Shown piece by piece: positions 1 to 8,163 of a DNA stretch of 37,117 nt. This stretch comes from Opitutaceae bacterium (GTDB taxonomy: Bacteria > Verrucomicrobiota > Verrucomicrobiia > Opitutales > Opitutaceae): assembly GCA_030648295.1 (NCBI GenBank), contig JAUSID010000054.1, forward strand, positions 1 through 37,117, in the 5' to 3' direction. The position numbers and the translations under genes are program-made. Each line of letters opens with the position of its first letter. Position 1 is the stretch's first letter. The notes beneath the pieces are model-generated. The model was not told the DNA's origin and did no database searches. It saw only the letters and a list, made by a program, of their open reading frames with translations.

Positions 1-240
1 TATGGATTCATCCTGCCATGGACACCAACGACGGCATGCAAGTGACCGTCGCCTGTCTCCAACCGCCGGATGCGGAAAACCGCACGTCCGGTGGTGTGGA
101 AGGGTCGCGAGGCGCAATCCTCGCGACCCCATCCGATCTTCCGGGCGGCAAACACGGGCGGGACGCCCGTGCCACGTCCGACCCGCATTCCGCAACTGTG
201 AGTTGCGTCGCGACGGACCGGTGTTTGCCTGATCGTTTCG
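1..240. other. Hairpin-rich leader upstream of the antiporter
   Basis: No convincing gene is seen here. The first 45 bases are open in frame 1 up to a TGA and could be the tail of a gene that starts outside the window, but 14 residues are too few to judge. Two perfect inverted repeats are visible: 102-129 (11-bp arms GGGTCGCGAGG, 6-nt loop) and 153-171 (8-bp arms CACGGGCG, 3-nt loop). The second belongs to a dispersed family seen in variant form at 10903, 13741, 13868 and 18271, so these hairpins are more likely mobile palindromes than gene-specific signals. Confidence 0.5.
191..207 (+). promoter_or_regulatory. 7-bp hairpin just before the antiporter start
   Basis: A perfect hairpin (arms CGCAACT and AGTTGCG, 3-nt loop GTG) ends 33 nt before the ATG of the antiporter. 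It does not match the dispersed repeats of the window. A role in the 5' leader is possible but unproven. Confidence 0.25.
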
Positions 241-1743
241 ATGTTCCGCCGTTTCCTGCCCCTTTTCGTCACGTTGATGTTCGCCGCGATCGCGCACGGC
301 TCGGAAGTCGCCTCGGCGCTGCCCAAGCCGCTCGCGAGCTATTCTGATCCAGCCGGCGGCACGCTGTGGGAGGTGCTGCGCTATCGCGCGTCGGTCGAAC
401 CCTTCAATGTCGCCGCGCTCGTGATTTTTGCCTGCGCGATCCTGCACACGTTTTTCACCGTGCGGATTCGCCACTGGGCGCACCTGATCGAGGCGCGTCA
501 TGCGAAGCGGCAGACCGCCCGCCGGGCCGAGCAATCGGCCGACGTCGACGATGATGGTCAGGTCGACGAGGTGAGTTTTGGCGGCCAGATTCTGCACTTT
601 CTCGGCGAGGTCGAGGCGGTGTTCGGGCTTTGGGCCGTCGTCCTCGCCGGTGCGATCACCTGGTTCAAGGGCTGGCCAAACGTCGTCGGCTACGTGGGCC
701 AGCACGTCAGCTACACCGAACCGCTGTTCGTCGTCGTGATCATGGCGCTCGCGGGGACCCGACCCGTGCTCGATCTGGCCGAGCGGGCCATGCGCCAGGT
801 GGCGAGCATCGGTGGCCGCAGTCCCGGTGCGTGGTGGCTGACGATCCTGATTGTCGCGCCGCTCTTCGGCTCGCTCATCACCGAGCCGGCGGCGATGACG
901 ATCGGTGCGCTGCTGCTGGCGCGGCAATTCTACGATCTGAAGCCGAGCGCGCGGCTCGCCTACGGCACCATTGGGCTCTTGTTCGTGAACGTCTCGGTCG
1001 GTGGGACACTGACGCACTTCGCCGCGCCGCCGGTCATCATGGTGTCGGCCCCATGGGGCTGGGGGCTGACCCACATGTTGACCCATTTCGGGGTGAGGGC
1101 GGTGCTCGGGATCGTGATTTCCACGGTGGTTTATTATTTCCTGTTTCGCCGCGAACTCGCATCGCTCGCTCCGGCCTCAAGCACGACGGGGGCGAAACCG
1201 ACGCGTCCGCCGGTCCCGATCTGGATCACCTCGGTTCACGTCCTCTTTCTGGCGTTCACCGTCTGGCAGGCTCACTACCCGGTGTTGTTCATCGGGGCGT
1301 TCCTTTTCTTCCTGGCCTTCGCCCAGGCGACGGCGCACCACCAGAACCGCGTTGATCTGCGCTCGCCCATCCTGGTCGGTTTTTTCCTGGCCGGCCTGGT
1401 GATTCACGGCGGGCTCCAGTCGTGGTGGATTCAGCCGTTGCTGAGCCGGCTCGGTGAAGTGCCTCTGTTCATCGGTGCGACCATCCTGACCGCGTTCAAC
1501 GACAATGCGGCGATTACGTTTCTCGCGACGCTCGTGCCCGACTTTACCGACCCGTTGAAATACGCCGTCGTCGCGGGCGCCGTGACTGGGGGCGGGCTGA
1601 CGGTGATTGCCAACGCGCCGAATCCCGCCGGACAGGCCATCCTCGCACGCTATTTTCCGCAGGGCGTTTCGCCGCTGCGGCTCGCGCTCGCGGCGCTGTT
1701 TCCCACGCTGGTGATGGCGATGTGTTTCATGCTGGCCCGCTGA
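241..1743 (+). CDS. Putative Na+/H+ antiporter, membrane protein
   Basis: A 500-residue polytopic inner-membrane protein. An N-terminal hydrophobic stretch (residues 5-20) may be a signal or first helix. About ten further hydrophobic segments follow, separated by a charged loop around residues 85-112 rich in Arg/Lys then Asp/Glu. The conserved segments 'PLFGSLITEPAAMT' (about 205-218), 'GGTLTHFAAPPVIMV' (about 255-269) and 'TAFNDNAAITFLATL' (about 418-432) resemble the putative Na+/H+ antiporter family (Na_H_antiport_3 type), where Asp/Asn and Glu residues inside helices carry the exchange. It would expel Na+ in exchange for H+. The gene stands alone: the next gene is convergent, and a foldback repeat starts at its stop codon. 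The family call rests on motif memory, so transport of another ion cannot be excluded. Confidence 0.75.
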   Translation: MFRRFLPLFVTLMFAAIAHGSEVASALPKPLASYSDPAGGTLWEVLRYRASVEPFNVAALVIFACAILHTFFTVRIRHWAHLIEARHAKRQTARRAEQSADVDDDGQVDEVSFGGQILHFLGEVEAVFGLWAVVLAGAITWFKGWPNVVGYVGQHVSYTEPLFVVVIMALAGTRPVLDLAERAMRQVASIGGRSPGAWWLTILIVAPLFGSLITEPAAMTIGALLLARQFYDLKPSARLAYGTIGLLFVNVSVGGTLTHFAAPPVIMVSAPWGWGLTHMLTHFGVRAVLGIVISTVVYYFLFRRELASLAPASSTTGAKPTRPPVPIWITSVHVLFLAFTVWQAHYPVLFIGAFLFFLAFAQATAHHQNRVDLRSPILVGFFLAGLVIHGGLQSWWIQPLLSRLGEVPLFIGATILTAFNDNAAITFLATLVPDFTDPLKYAVVAGAVTGGGLTVIANAPNPAGQAILARYFPQGVSPLRLALAALFPTLVMAMCFMLAR

Positions 1744-1920
1744 ATTTCGGATTTCGGATTTCGGATTGCGGATTGCGGATTGGCGGAAAAACCCCTCGCG
1801 CTGGACGATGTAAGTTCGCGGAAACCCCGATGCACGCCCGATCGTGCTGATGGACGCTTGGGCTCGAGATGTCGCAGCGCAGGATCGGCAATCCGCGATC
1901 CGCAATCCGAAATCCGAAAT
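1743..1920. repeat. Foldback element with GGATTTC/GGATTGC arms
   Basis: The left arm (about 1743-1782) is a near-tandem run of the 7-mer GGATTTC/GGATTGC. The right arm (about 1888-1920) is its inverted complement (repeated ATCCGAA/ATCCGCA). A spacer of about 105 bp with no gene separates them. The element fills the gap between convergent genes: it begins at the antiporter stop and ends 4 bp from the kinase stop. The same unit recurs at 15711-15735. Confidence 0.8.
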
Positions 1921-1924
1921 TGGC

Positions 1925-3328
1925 TCACGCCTTGGGGAGCGTCAGTCGAAACACACTGCCCGTCGGTTGCGCCGGCTCGTAGCCGAGCGAACCGCCGAGG
2001 ACGCGCATGTAGGCCTTCGTGATCGATAGCCCGAGGCCGAATCCGCCGCTGTCGCGGCCGCGCGCCCGGTCGGGCCGGAAAAACCGCTGCATCAGGTGCT
2101 CGCGATTTTCCGCGCTGATGCCGCTGCCCTGATCGGTAACTGAAATCGTCACGTGCTCGTCGACGCCATGGACATCGACGCGAATCATCGCATCCGGCGG
2201 GCTGTATTTGATCGCGTTGTCGATCAGGTTTTGCAGTGCCTGGCGGAAGATCACCGCGTCGGTGCGCACCGTGCACGGCTCCGAGTTGAACTCGATCCGC
2301 TGGCCTTTCGCCTCCGCAAGGATGCCCAGTTCGCCGACGCACGTGGCGACATATTCGTCGAGCTGGATTTCACTGCGCTGAATCGCGGGCGCGCCGCCCT
2401 CGGCGCTGGCGAGTTCAAGCAGCCGTTGGATCAGCTGCTGGAGCCGCTGCGCTTCCTCCAGCATGCTGCCAATGATCTCGCGGTATTCATCGACCGCCCG
2501 GCTGCGCCGTAGCCCGACTTCACCGACGCTGCGCAACGTGGTGAGCGGAGTCCGCAACTCGTGCGACGCATCGGCCACGAACCGGTCCAGCGCGTCGAAG
2601 GAACCCTCCAGGCGATCGAGGGTGTCGTTGAACACGATTGCCAGCCGGCCAAGTTCGTCGTGCGGATTCTGCACCGGCAGCCGCCGGCTCAGGTCGTCTG
2701 CCGTGATCCGGTTGGCCTCCGCGACCATCCGATCGAGGGGACTGAGCCACCGTCGCGTGATCACGTAGCCACCGACCACGAGCAGGGCCACGACAATCGG
2801 CAGTGCGACGAAGATGATCAGCCGCAGATCGCCGAGCGCATCCGCATTCGGTTCGTGGATGCGCATCATGCGAATCATCCAGTCGTGTTGGTGGCCCGGC
2901 ACCTTGAACGGCACGGAGAGCACCCGCAGCCTGATGTCGGGGGCGACGTTGAACACGGAGAGCGTTTCGCGGCCGCGCGCCGGGCTGTTCGGCAGCTGCG
3001 CCACGCGGTTCTCGGTGAACGGCCAGAACCGGCGGACGAGCACGCCGTGCTCATCCCACAATTCGAACCACGGATATTCGGTGGTCCATTGCGCGTTCCG
3101 CCCGATGATCCGCCGGTTCCATACGAGCACATTGCCGGGCCGGATTTGCAGGCTGCGCTTCACCGTCTCGAGATCGCGCTCGAGGTTCTGCGACAGCGGC
3201 CGCGCCATCTGATCCGAGACGTAAAAATAAAGCGTGGCGCTGAACCCGGCCAGCAGCAGCGTGCCACCGGCGCCATACCAGAGCGCCAGCCGGAAGCGCA
3301 GCGTCCGGGTCTGCAACCATCGTTTCAC
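1925..3328 (-). CDS. Sensor histidine kinase (HAMP-HisKA-HATPase)
   Basis: 467 residues from a GTG start that overlaps the stop of the upstream regulator (shared GTGA). This start gives a normal N-terminus, whereas the open frame running further into the regulator gene is shadow. Layout: TM1 about 14-37; periplasmic sensor about 38-168; TM2 about 169-190; HAMP about 191-245; phosphoacceptor His256 in 'DASHELRTPLT'; N box 'LQNLIDNAIKYS'; G boxes 'DQGSGI' and 'GGFGLGLSI'. The layout and pairing resemble CusS/heavy-metal-type kinases. It should autophosphorylate on His256 and pass phosphate to the regulator encoded just upstream. The signal sensed is unknown; the periplasmic domain has several Met/His residues (e.g. 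'HQHDWMIRMMRIHE'), which is only suggestive of metal. Confidence 0.88.
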   Translation of the reverse strand: MKRWLQTRTLRFRLALWYGAGGTLLLAGFSATLYFYVSDQMARPLSQNLERDLETVKRSLQIRPGNVLVWNRRIIGRNAQWTTEYPWFELWDEHGVLVRRFWPFTENRVAQLPNSPARGRETLSVFNVAPDIRLRVLSVPFKVPGHQHDWMIRMMRIHEPNADALGDLRLIIFVALPIVVALLVVGGYVITRRWLSPLDRMVAEANRITADDLSRRLPVQNPHDELGRLAIVFNDTLDRLEGSFDALDRFVADASHELRTPLTTLRSVGEVGLRRSRAVDEYREIIGSMLEEAQRLQQLIQRLLELASAEGGAPAIQRSEIQLDEYVATCVGELGILAEAKGQRIEFNSEPCTVRTDAVIFRQALQNLIDNAIKYSPPDAMIRVDVHGVDEHVTISVTDQGSGISAENREHLMQRFFRPDRARGRDSGGFGLGLSITKAYMRVLGGSLGYEPAQPTGSVFRLTLPKA

Positions 3329-4035
3329 TCGGATTCTTTGCCGAGCCGGTAACCGACGCCGCGCAGCGTATGGATGAGCCGTTCCGCGCCTTCGCCGTCC
3401 ACCTTCCGGCGAAGCCGCATCATCTGCACATCGATCACGTTGTCGAGCGAGGTCATCCGGTGCGTCTGCTTCCAAACGTCGCGCTCGAGCATTTCGCGCG
3501 TCACGATCTGCCCCTGGTAGCGTAACAGGTATTCGAGCACGTCGACCTCGCGCGGCGTGAGCGGGATTTGCTGGCCGGCCCGCACCGCGACCCGCGCGCG
3601 GGTGTCGAGCTGCAAATCGGCGCACCGCAGCATGCCGCCCGCCGTCCCCAGCGGCCGCCGGAGCAGCGCGCGGCAGCGTGCCAGCAGCTCCGCAAAGGCG
3701 AATGGTTTCGCGAGATAATCATCCGCGCCGCTGTCCAGCCCGATGACGCGGTCGTTCAAGGTGGTTTTGGCCGTGAGCATCAAGACGGGGATTCGCCGGC
3801 CGCGGCTGCGCAGGTGCTGCAACACGTCGATGCCATCGCGATCCGGCAGCATCCAGTCCAGCACGATCAAATCGAACGGCTCGCGCTCCACCAATGTGAT
3901 GGCCTCCGAGCCCGTTCCCGCCGACGCGACCGACCACATTTCCAGCCGGAGGCCCTCCACCAGCGACTCGCGTGTTTTCTGTTCGTCTTCGACGACCAGC
4001 ACGCGGGTTGAAATCGGAGCGTCAACCGCGGGCAT
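3325..4035 (-). CDS. OmpR-family response regulator
   Basis: 236 residues from the ATG at 4035. A longer reading back to 4143 adds 36 low-complexity residues and is less likely, although no strong ribosome site marks either start. The receiver domain (about 10-125) has acidic residues in 'VVEDE', phospho-acceptor Asp60 in 'VLDWMLPD', Thr in 'MLTAK' and Lys in 'LAKPF'. The C-terminal winged helix (about 140-235) ends 'IHTLRGVGYRLG', typical of OmpR/PhoB. It is transcribed first in a two-gene operon with the kinase (4-bp overlap). It should bind DNA as a phosphorylated dimer; the TGACA inverted repeat at 4368-4385 is a candidate site. Confidence 0.9.
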   Translation of the reverse strand: MPAVDAPISTRVLVVEDEQKTRESLVEGLRLEMWSVASAGTGSEAITLVEREPFDLIVLDWMLPDRDGIDVLQHLRSRGRRIPVLMLTAKTTLNDRVIGLDSGADDYLAKPFAFAELLARCRALLRRPLGTAGGMLRCADLQLDTRARVAVRAGQQIPLTPREVDVLEYLLRYQGQIVTREMLERDVWKQTHRMTSLDNVIDVQMMRLRRKVDGEGAERLIHTLRGVGYRLGKESE

Positions 4036-4669
4036 GTCGATCGGATGCTTCGCTGGTCCAGCCGGGAGAGTCCGCACTGCAGCGCTCCGTTCGGCCGGAG
4101 AATGCGGCTTCATCGCGGGCCTCGCGGTCCTGACGCCGTCCAAAATCGATGCCGCCGATCCCGACGGAGGGACCGCTCCCTGGATCCAGGCGCTTGAACT
4201 CGTTCATGCCCATGCACGCCCATACGGTGCGCGGGACGCGTCCGGTCGCAAGTGACTCCCTCTCTCCTCGCGGCGATGCCACGTCGGGCACAACCGCTCG
4301 CTGGTTCCGCTGGTTGAACATTGCCCGGGGATTCTCCGTGCCACGCCCCTGGGGGAAAGGTGGCTATCCTGACATTTTTGTCAGGAGCGCGGGGCACCTC
4401 CTGTCATGCAACCTCCCTGCAACCGCCACATCGCATTTGCCGACGGCACGGTCCGGGAATGTCGATCGAGCGTGCCGAAAAAGACGTGCGGTGGGGGCAA
4501 GCTGTCTTCCGGCGTACGCTCGGGCGGGATGGTCGCACCCGTCGGCCTCACCGCCGCACCCGACCGTCCGCACCCGCCGCAACAGCCGGTGCAGCACGAC
4601 ATCGATGAGGGGGACCCGGGCGGCGCCTCACTACCGGCACCCAGCCGCGCGACGCGCCAGCCCGGTCAC
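4036..4669. other. Gene-poor interval between regulator and TonB remnant
   Basis: Long open frames cross this stretch but none has recognisable protein features, and they are typical chance frames of GC-rich DNA. The only clear signal is the inverted repeat at 4368-4385. The interval may once have held the target gene of the two-component system or more of the receptor locus, but nothing in it shows this. Confidence 0.4.
4368..4385. promoter_or_regulatory. TGACA-N4-TGTCA inverted repeat (Cus/Cop-box-like)
   Basis: Perfect 7-bp arms CCTGACA and TGTCAGG flank TTTT. The core TGACA-N4-TGTCA has the form of boxes bound by CusR/CopR-type OmpR regulators. It lies 333 bp upstream of the OmpR-type regulator gene. 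Metal regulation is an inference from this resemblance only. Confidence 0.4.
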
Positions 4670-5025
4670 TCAGCGGCCACCGGCGTAGCCCAGCGTGTAC
4701 GTCAGATAGAACGCCCGGCGCTCCCCGAGCTGACGGTTTACCTTGAGAAAATCCCGATCAAAGACGTTGTTCACATTCAGCGATACGCGGTGGTCGAATC
4801 CGGCAGTGCGCGGCAACTGGTAATGCACGCCAAGGTTTACCAGGGTCGACGAGGGAGCGCGCAACCGCCACTGGTCACATTGAATTCGGAGAGGGTCACG
4901 ACATCGTCGCGCGAAGTGCCGGCGGTACGTGGCGTGGTCGCGTTCGTCTGCGCGGGCAACGGAATGGAGAGGAGGAGGAGCGCGGCAAGAGTCGTCGCGC
5001 CGCAACAGGGTGATGGGTGGCTCAT
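4670..5025 (-). pseudogene. TonB-dependent receptor remnant, internally deleted
   Basis: Two ends of a TonB-dependent outer-membrane receptor are joined with the middle missing. The first frame starts at ATG 5025 with a signal peptide (residues 1-26, ending 'SIPLPAQ') and the box 'DDVVTLSEFNVTS' that precedes the plug in Opitutaceae receptors; it stops at 4837. A second frame carries the last ~60 residues of a receptor barrel: 'STLVNLGVHYQLP', 'VSLNVNNVFDRDFLKVNR', 'RRAFYLTYTLGY', ending 'AGGR' at 4670. The switch falls near 4845-4850, just after the N-terminal box. Full receptors are roughly 700-1100 residues; about 110 remain, in two frames, so it cannot make a barrel. It lies divergent from the LacI-type regulator, the usual arrangement for a regulated carbohydrate-uptake receptor. 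Confidence 0.8.
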
Positions 5026-5159
5026 GGCGGATCTGGTTGGGGTGAGCTCGGCAGGGGCAGCCCGGAAGATTCGGGGTTGCCCGGGGCGGGGGGCCTTGAC
5101 CGAGAGGTGTCGCGCAGGATTTCGTTTGCCCGCACCGGCTAAAACCCTGTCGTTGTTTA

Positions 5160-5174
5160 CATGGTTAAACCATG
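5160..5174. promoter_or_regulatory. 15-bp perfect palindrome, likely LacI-type operator
   Basis: CATGGTT-A-AACCATG, with the last three bases forming the ATG at 5172. Palindromes of this size are typical LacI-family operators. The position between the divergent receptor remnant and the regulator suggests autoregulation. If ATG 5172 is the real start, bound repressor would cover the initiation region. Confidence 0.55.
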
Positions 5175-6233
5175 AGCACGGGCATCACGATGAAGACGGT
5201 GGCCGCGCAGGCGGGCGTCACGCAGGCGACGGTGTCCATGAGCCTGGCGAACAATCCCCGCATCCCGCCGGCCACGCGGGAACGCATCCAGGCGATTGCG
5301 CGCAAGCTGGGCTATCATCCGAACCCGTATGTCTCGACGCTGATGCGGATCCGGCGGCAGGGGAAGCCGCTGAAGGACAAGCCGGCGCTGGCGCTGGTAT
5401 GCGCGCAGCGAGAGGCAGATGGCTGGCGCAATCATCCCGCCGCGACCATCCGCCAAATGCGCGAAGGTGCAATCGAGCGTGCCACGTTGCGCGGTTATCG
5501 GGCGCAGGAGTTCTGGCTGCACCGCGACGGCATGTCGAACGAGCGGTTTTCCGACATGCTGCATGCGCGCGGCATCCAGGGCATGCTGATCAGCCCCGTC
5601 GCCGAAGGTGCGCCGCCACCGGCGCTGCGCTGGGATTATTTCGCCGCGGTCTGCCTCAGCGTGCCGCTGCCGGCACTGACGATCACGACCGTGTGCAACG
5701 ATCATTATTTCTCCAGCCTGCAGGCGGTGCGCGAGTGCTACCGGCGTGGATACAGGCGGCCCGGGCTGGTGTTGCTGCAAACCCACCAGTTGCGTTTCCA
5801 AGGGCGCTGGCAGGCCGGATACCTGATGGCCGGACACATGCTGCCGGACATCAAGCTGACGCATCCGTTTTATGTCCGGGATTGGGGGGACGAACCGGCG
5901 CTGCTGCGCTGGCTGCGGCGCGAGAAGCCCGACGTCATCATCACTCCGTCGAACGACATGTTGCCGGGAATCCTGGCGCGCGCCGGCCACCGCATTCCCG
6001 AGGACATCGGGCTGGCGTTGCTCGCGTGTCCGAAGGTTGGGGACGATTGCAGCGGGGTGTATCAGAATGGGCGAATGATCGGCGCCCTCGCCGTCGACAC
6101 GCTGATCAGCCAGGTCGAGCGGAATGAACGCGGCCTGCCGTCGCAGGCCACGACGCTGATGGTCGAGGGGCAATGGAACGAGGGCCGGACGCTGCGGCCG
6201 CTCGCCGCCGCGCGCGAAGCAACCGTGCCATAG
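5172..6233 (+). CDS. LacI-family transcriptional regulator
   Basis: 353 residues. The N-terminal helix-turn-helix 'MKTVAAQAGVTQATVSMSL' (residues 7-25) and the hinge region 'TRERIQAIARKLGYHPN' are classic LacI. The remaining ~280 residues form a periplasmic-binding-protein-like effector domain ('ALVCAQRE', 'GIQGMLISPVA', 'DVIITPSNDMLPGIL', 'GLALLACP'). Two starts are possible: ATG 5172, inside the palindrome, or ATG 5190, which begins exactly at the helix-turn-helix; neither has a clear ribosome site. It probably controlled the divergent TonB receptor and linked sugar genes. That receptor is now broken, so this may be an orphan. The effector is unknown, most likely a carbohydrate. Confidence 0.9.
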   Translation: MSTGITMKTVAAQAGVTQATVSMSLANNPRIPPATRERIQAIARKLGYHPNPYVSTLMRIRRQGKPLKDKPALALVCAQREADGWRNHPAATIRQMREGAIERATLRGYRAQEFWLHRDGMSNERFSDMLHARGIQGMLISPVAEGAPPPALRWDYFAAVCLSVPLPALTITTVCNDHYFSSLQAVRECYRRGYRRPGLVLLQTHQLRFQGRWQAGYLMAGHMLPDIKLTHPFYVRDWGDEPALLRWLRREKPDVIITPSNDMLPGILARAGHRIPEDIGLALLACPKVGDDCSGVYQNGRMIGALAVDTLISQVERNERGLPSQATTLMVEGQWNEGRTLRPLAAAREATVP

Positions 6234-6276
6234 CGCGGTGATTGGGCCCCGCGGAGCGCACCCGAACGGTGACGCG

Positions 6277-8163
6277 CTACGACTTGGCCATACTTGCGAG
6301 CGCAGAATCCGTGCTGGCCGGCGCCACCGAGACCGGCGGGGCGCCGAGGGTGAAATAAAACGTCGCACCGCGGTCGGGTTCGCTGTCGGCCCAAATCCGG
6401 CCACCGTGCCGGCGGATGATCCGGTCCACGATCGCGAGCCCCACCCCCGTGCCTTCGAAGTCGGTCGCATTATGGAGCCGCTCGAAAGCACCAAAAAGCT
6501 TTTCGCGAAAACGCGGATCAAAACCCACCCCGTTGTCCCGCACGAACACGGCTGGTCCACCGTCGTGCGGCGCGGTGCCGATCGTGATGATCGCGACCTC
6601 GCGCGGCCGCGTGTATTTGAGGGCGTTGGAAAGCAGATTCGAAAAGACCAGCGCCATCAGGCCCGCGTCGCATTCGATGGTGGGCAGCGGTTCGCGCCGC
6701 CACTCGATCCGCCGGCCTCTCGTTTCCGCTTCCAGCTCCCGCAGGGCCGCGTCGAGCAATTCGTCCAGCCGGGTGGGCTGCATCACGAGCTGCCGCCGAC
6801 CGACGCGGCTGAGGCTGAGCAGGCTGTCGACGATGCGGTTGAGTTTTTCCGCCGCGGCTACGATCCGCTCCAGGTAATTGCGGCCGGTTTCCGACAACTC
6901 GCTCGTGTTTTCATCACGCACCATTTCCGCGTATCCGACGATATGCCGCAGCGGACCGCGCAAATCGTGCGAGACCGAATACGTGAACGCCTCGAGTTCC
7001 TTGTTCGCGTGCTGCAGCTCGGCCGTGCGCTGCGCCACGCGGCGCTCGAGATCGGCATTGAGCCGCCGGACCTGCTCCTCGGCCTCCTTCCGATCCGTGA
7101 TGTCGACCAGCGCGCCCGTGACATATTCAACGGTGCCATCGCCGCGATGAACGACGCGGCCGCGATCCCGCACCCACCGGATGCCGCCGGTCGGGAGCGC
7201 CAGCCGGTATTCGTGGAAAAACTGCGTGTTGTGAGCGCCCAGTGCGCGGTCGAGCGCCGCCCGCACCGGCGCGCGATCGTCCTCGTGGATCCGCGCCGTC
7301 ATTTCGGTTTCGCTTGCGACGGGTCCTCCCGGCGGCAGCTCGAAAATGCGCCGGAAGTTTTCGTCCACGATGCTTTCGCGCCGCTGCGGATAATAACGCC
7401 AGGTGCCCATGTTGGCAGCCGCGAGCGCGACGCGGAGCCGCTCCTCGTTCGCGGAAAGCCGCTCGTCGCGCTCCTTGATTTCGTCCAGCATCCGGTTGAA
7501 GGCACCGGTCAGCGCGCCCAGCTCATCCTCGCCATACTGCGTGGCCCGCATCGAATAATCCTTCTGATCCGTGATCGCCCGGGCGGTTTGCGCGAGTTCC
7601 TGAATCGGCTCCGTGATTCGCCGTTGCAGCCGCGCCGAGAGCGCGAAAGCGATCAGCGACGCGGTGATCAGGATCGAAAGCACGATGCCAAAGTAGAGAA
7701 AGAAACGGCGGTGCATCGCCGCCAGGCTGGACACGACACACAGGGTTCCATGCGGCCGGTTGTCGTGGAGGATCGGCTGGAAAACGATGAGCTCACCTGC
7801 CGCGAACTCATGCCCGGCCTCCGGCTTCGCCGCCAGGCGGTTCGGTGCGAGCGGGCTGGCGCCGTAGGATGCGATGCGTTCACCCGCCGCATCATACAAC
7901 ACGGCGGCGACGATTTCTTTTTCCGCGCGCAGCGTTCCGAGCAGTTCGGCCGCCTCGGCGGTATGGTGGAATTGCACCGCGGCGGTGCTGTTGTCCGCGA
8001 TGATCCGCCCCAGCGTCGTCAGGTTCGTGAGCGCGCCCTGCCGAAACGTCACCCATTCGTAGGTCATGAACGCGGCCGACGTCAGCAGCACCACGATCGT
8101 GCTCGTGAGCAGGATGGCAACGGCGACCTTGCGCCGGATCGGCAGATCCCGGAATGGTGTCAT
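6277..8163 (-). CDS. Membrane sensor kinase (CHASE8-like, HAMP, PAS)
   Basis: 628 residues. TM1 about 12-31; extracytoplasmic sensor about 32-152 whose opening 'LTTLGRIIADNSTAAV' is typical of CHASE8; TM2 about 153-175; HAMP about 176-230; PAS/PAC about 240-360 ('NMGTW' to 'VDITDRKEAEEQ'); coiled coil about 360-395; phosphoacceptor His399 in 'VSHDLRGPLRHIVGY'; N box 'LLSNALKYT'; G boxes 'DNGVGFDPRF' and 'GTGVGLAIV'. There is no receiver domain, so a separate regulator is needed. It overlaps the stop of the YfiR gene by ATGA and is translationally coupled to it. YfiR-type proteins act as periplasmic partners of membrane signalling proteins, so this kinase is the likely partner. No cognate regulator lies next to it. 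Confidence 0.87.
   Translation of the reverse strand: MTPFRDLPIRRKVAVAILLTSTIVVLLTSAAFMTYEWVTFRQGALTNLTTLGRIIADNSTAAVQFHHTAEAAELLGTLRAEKEIVAAVLYDAAGERIASYGASPLAPNRLAAKPEAGHEFAAGELIVFQPILHDNRPHGTLCVVSSLAAMHRRFFLYFGIVLSILITASLIAFALSARLQRRITEPIQELAQTARAITDQKDYSMRATQYGEDELGALTGAFNRMLDEIKERDERLSANEERLRVALAAANMGTWRYYPQRRESIVDENFRRIFELPPGGPVASETEMTARIHEDDRAPVRAALDRALGAHNTQFFHEYRLALPTGGIRWVRDRGRVVHRGDGTVEYVTGALVDITDRKEAEEQVRRLNADLERRVAQRTAELQHANKELEAFTYSVSHDLRGPLRHIVGYAEMVRDENTSELSETGRNYLERIVAAAEKLNRIVDSLLSLSRVGRRQLVMQPTRLDELLDAALRELEAETRGRRIEWRREPLPTIECDAGLMALVFSNLLSNALKYTRPREVAIITIGTAPHDGGPAVFVRDNGVGFDPRFREKLFGAFERLHNATDFEGTGVGLAIVDRIIRRHGGRIWADSEPDRGATFYFTLGAPPVSVAPASTDSALASMAKS

Noticed and set aside
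4406-6127. 573-codon plus-strand frame across the receptor remnant and LacI gene
   Set aside because: It overlaps the LacI gene in another frame, has Arg/Ala-rich shadow composition and no domain.
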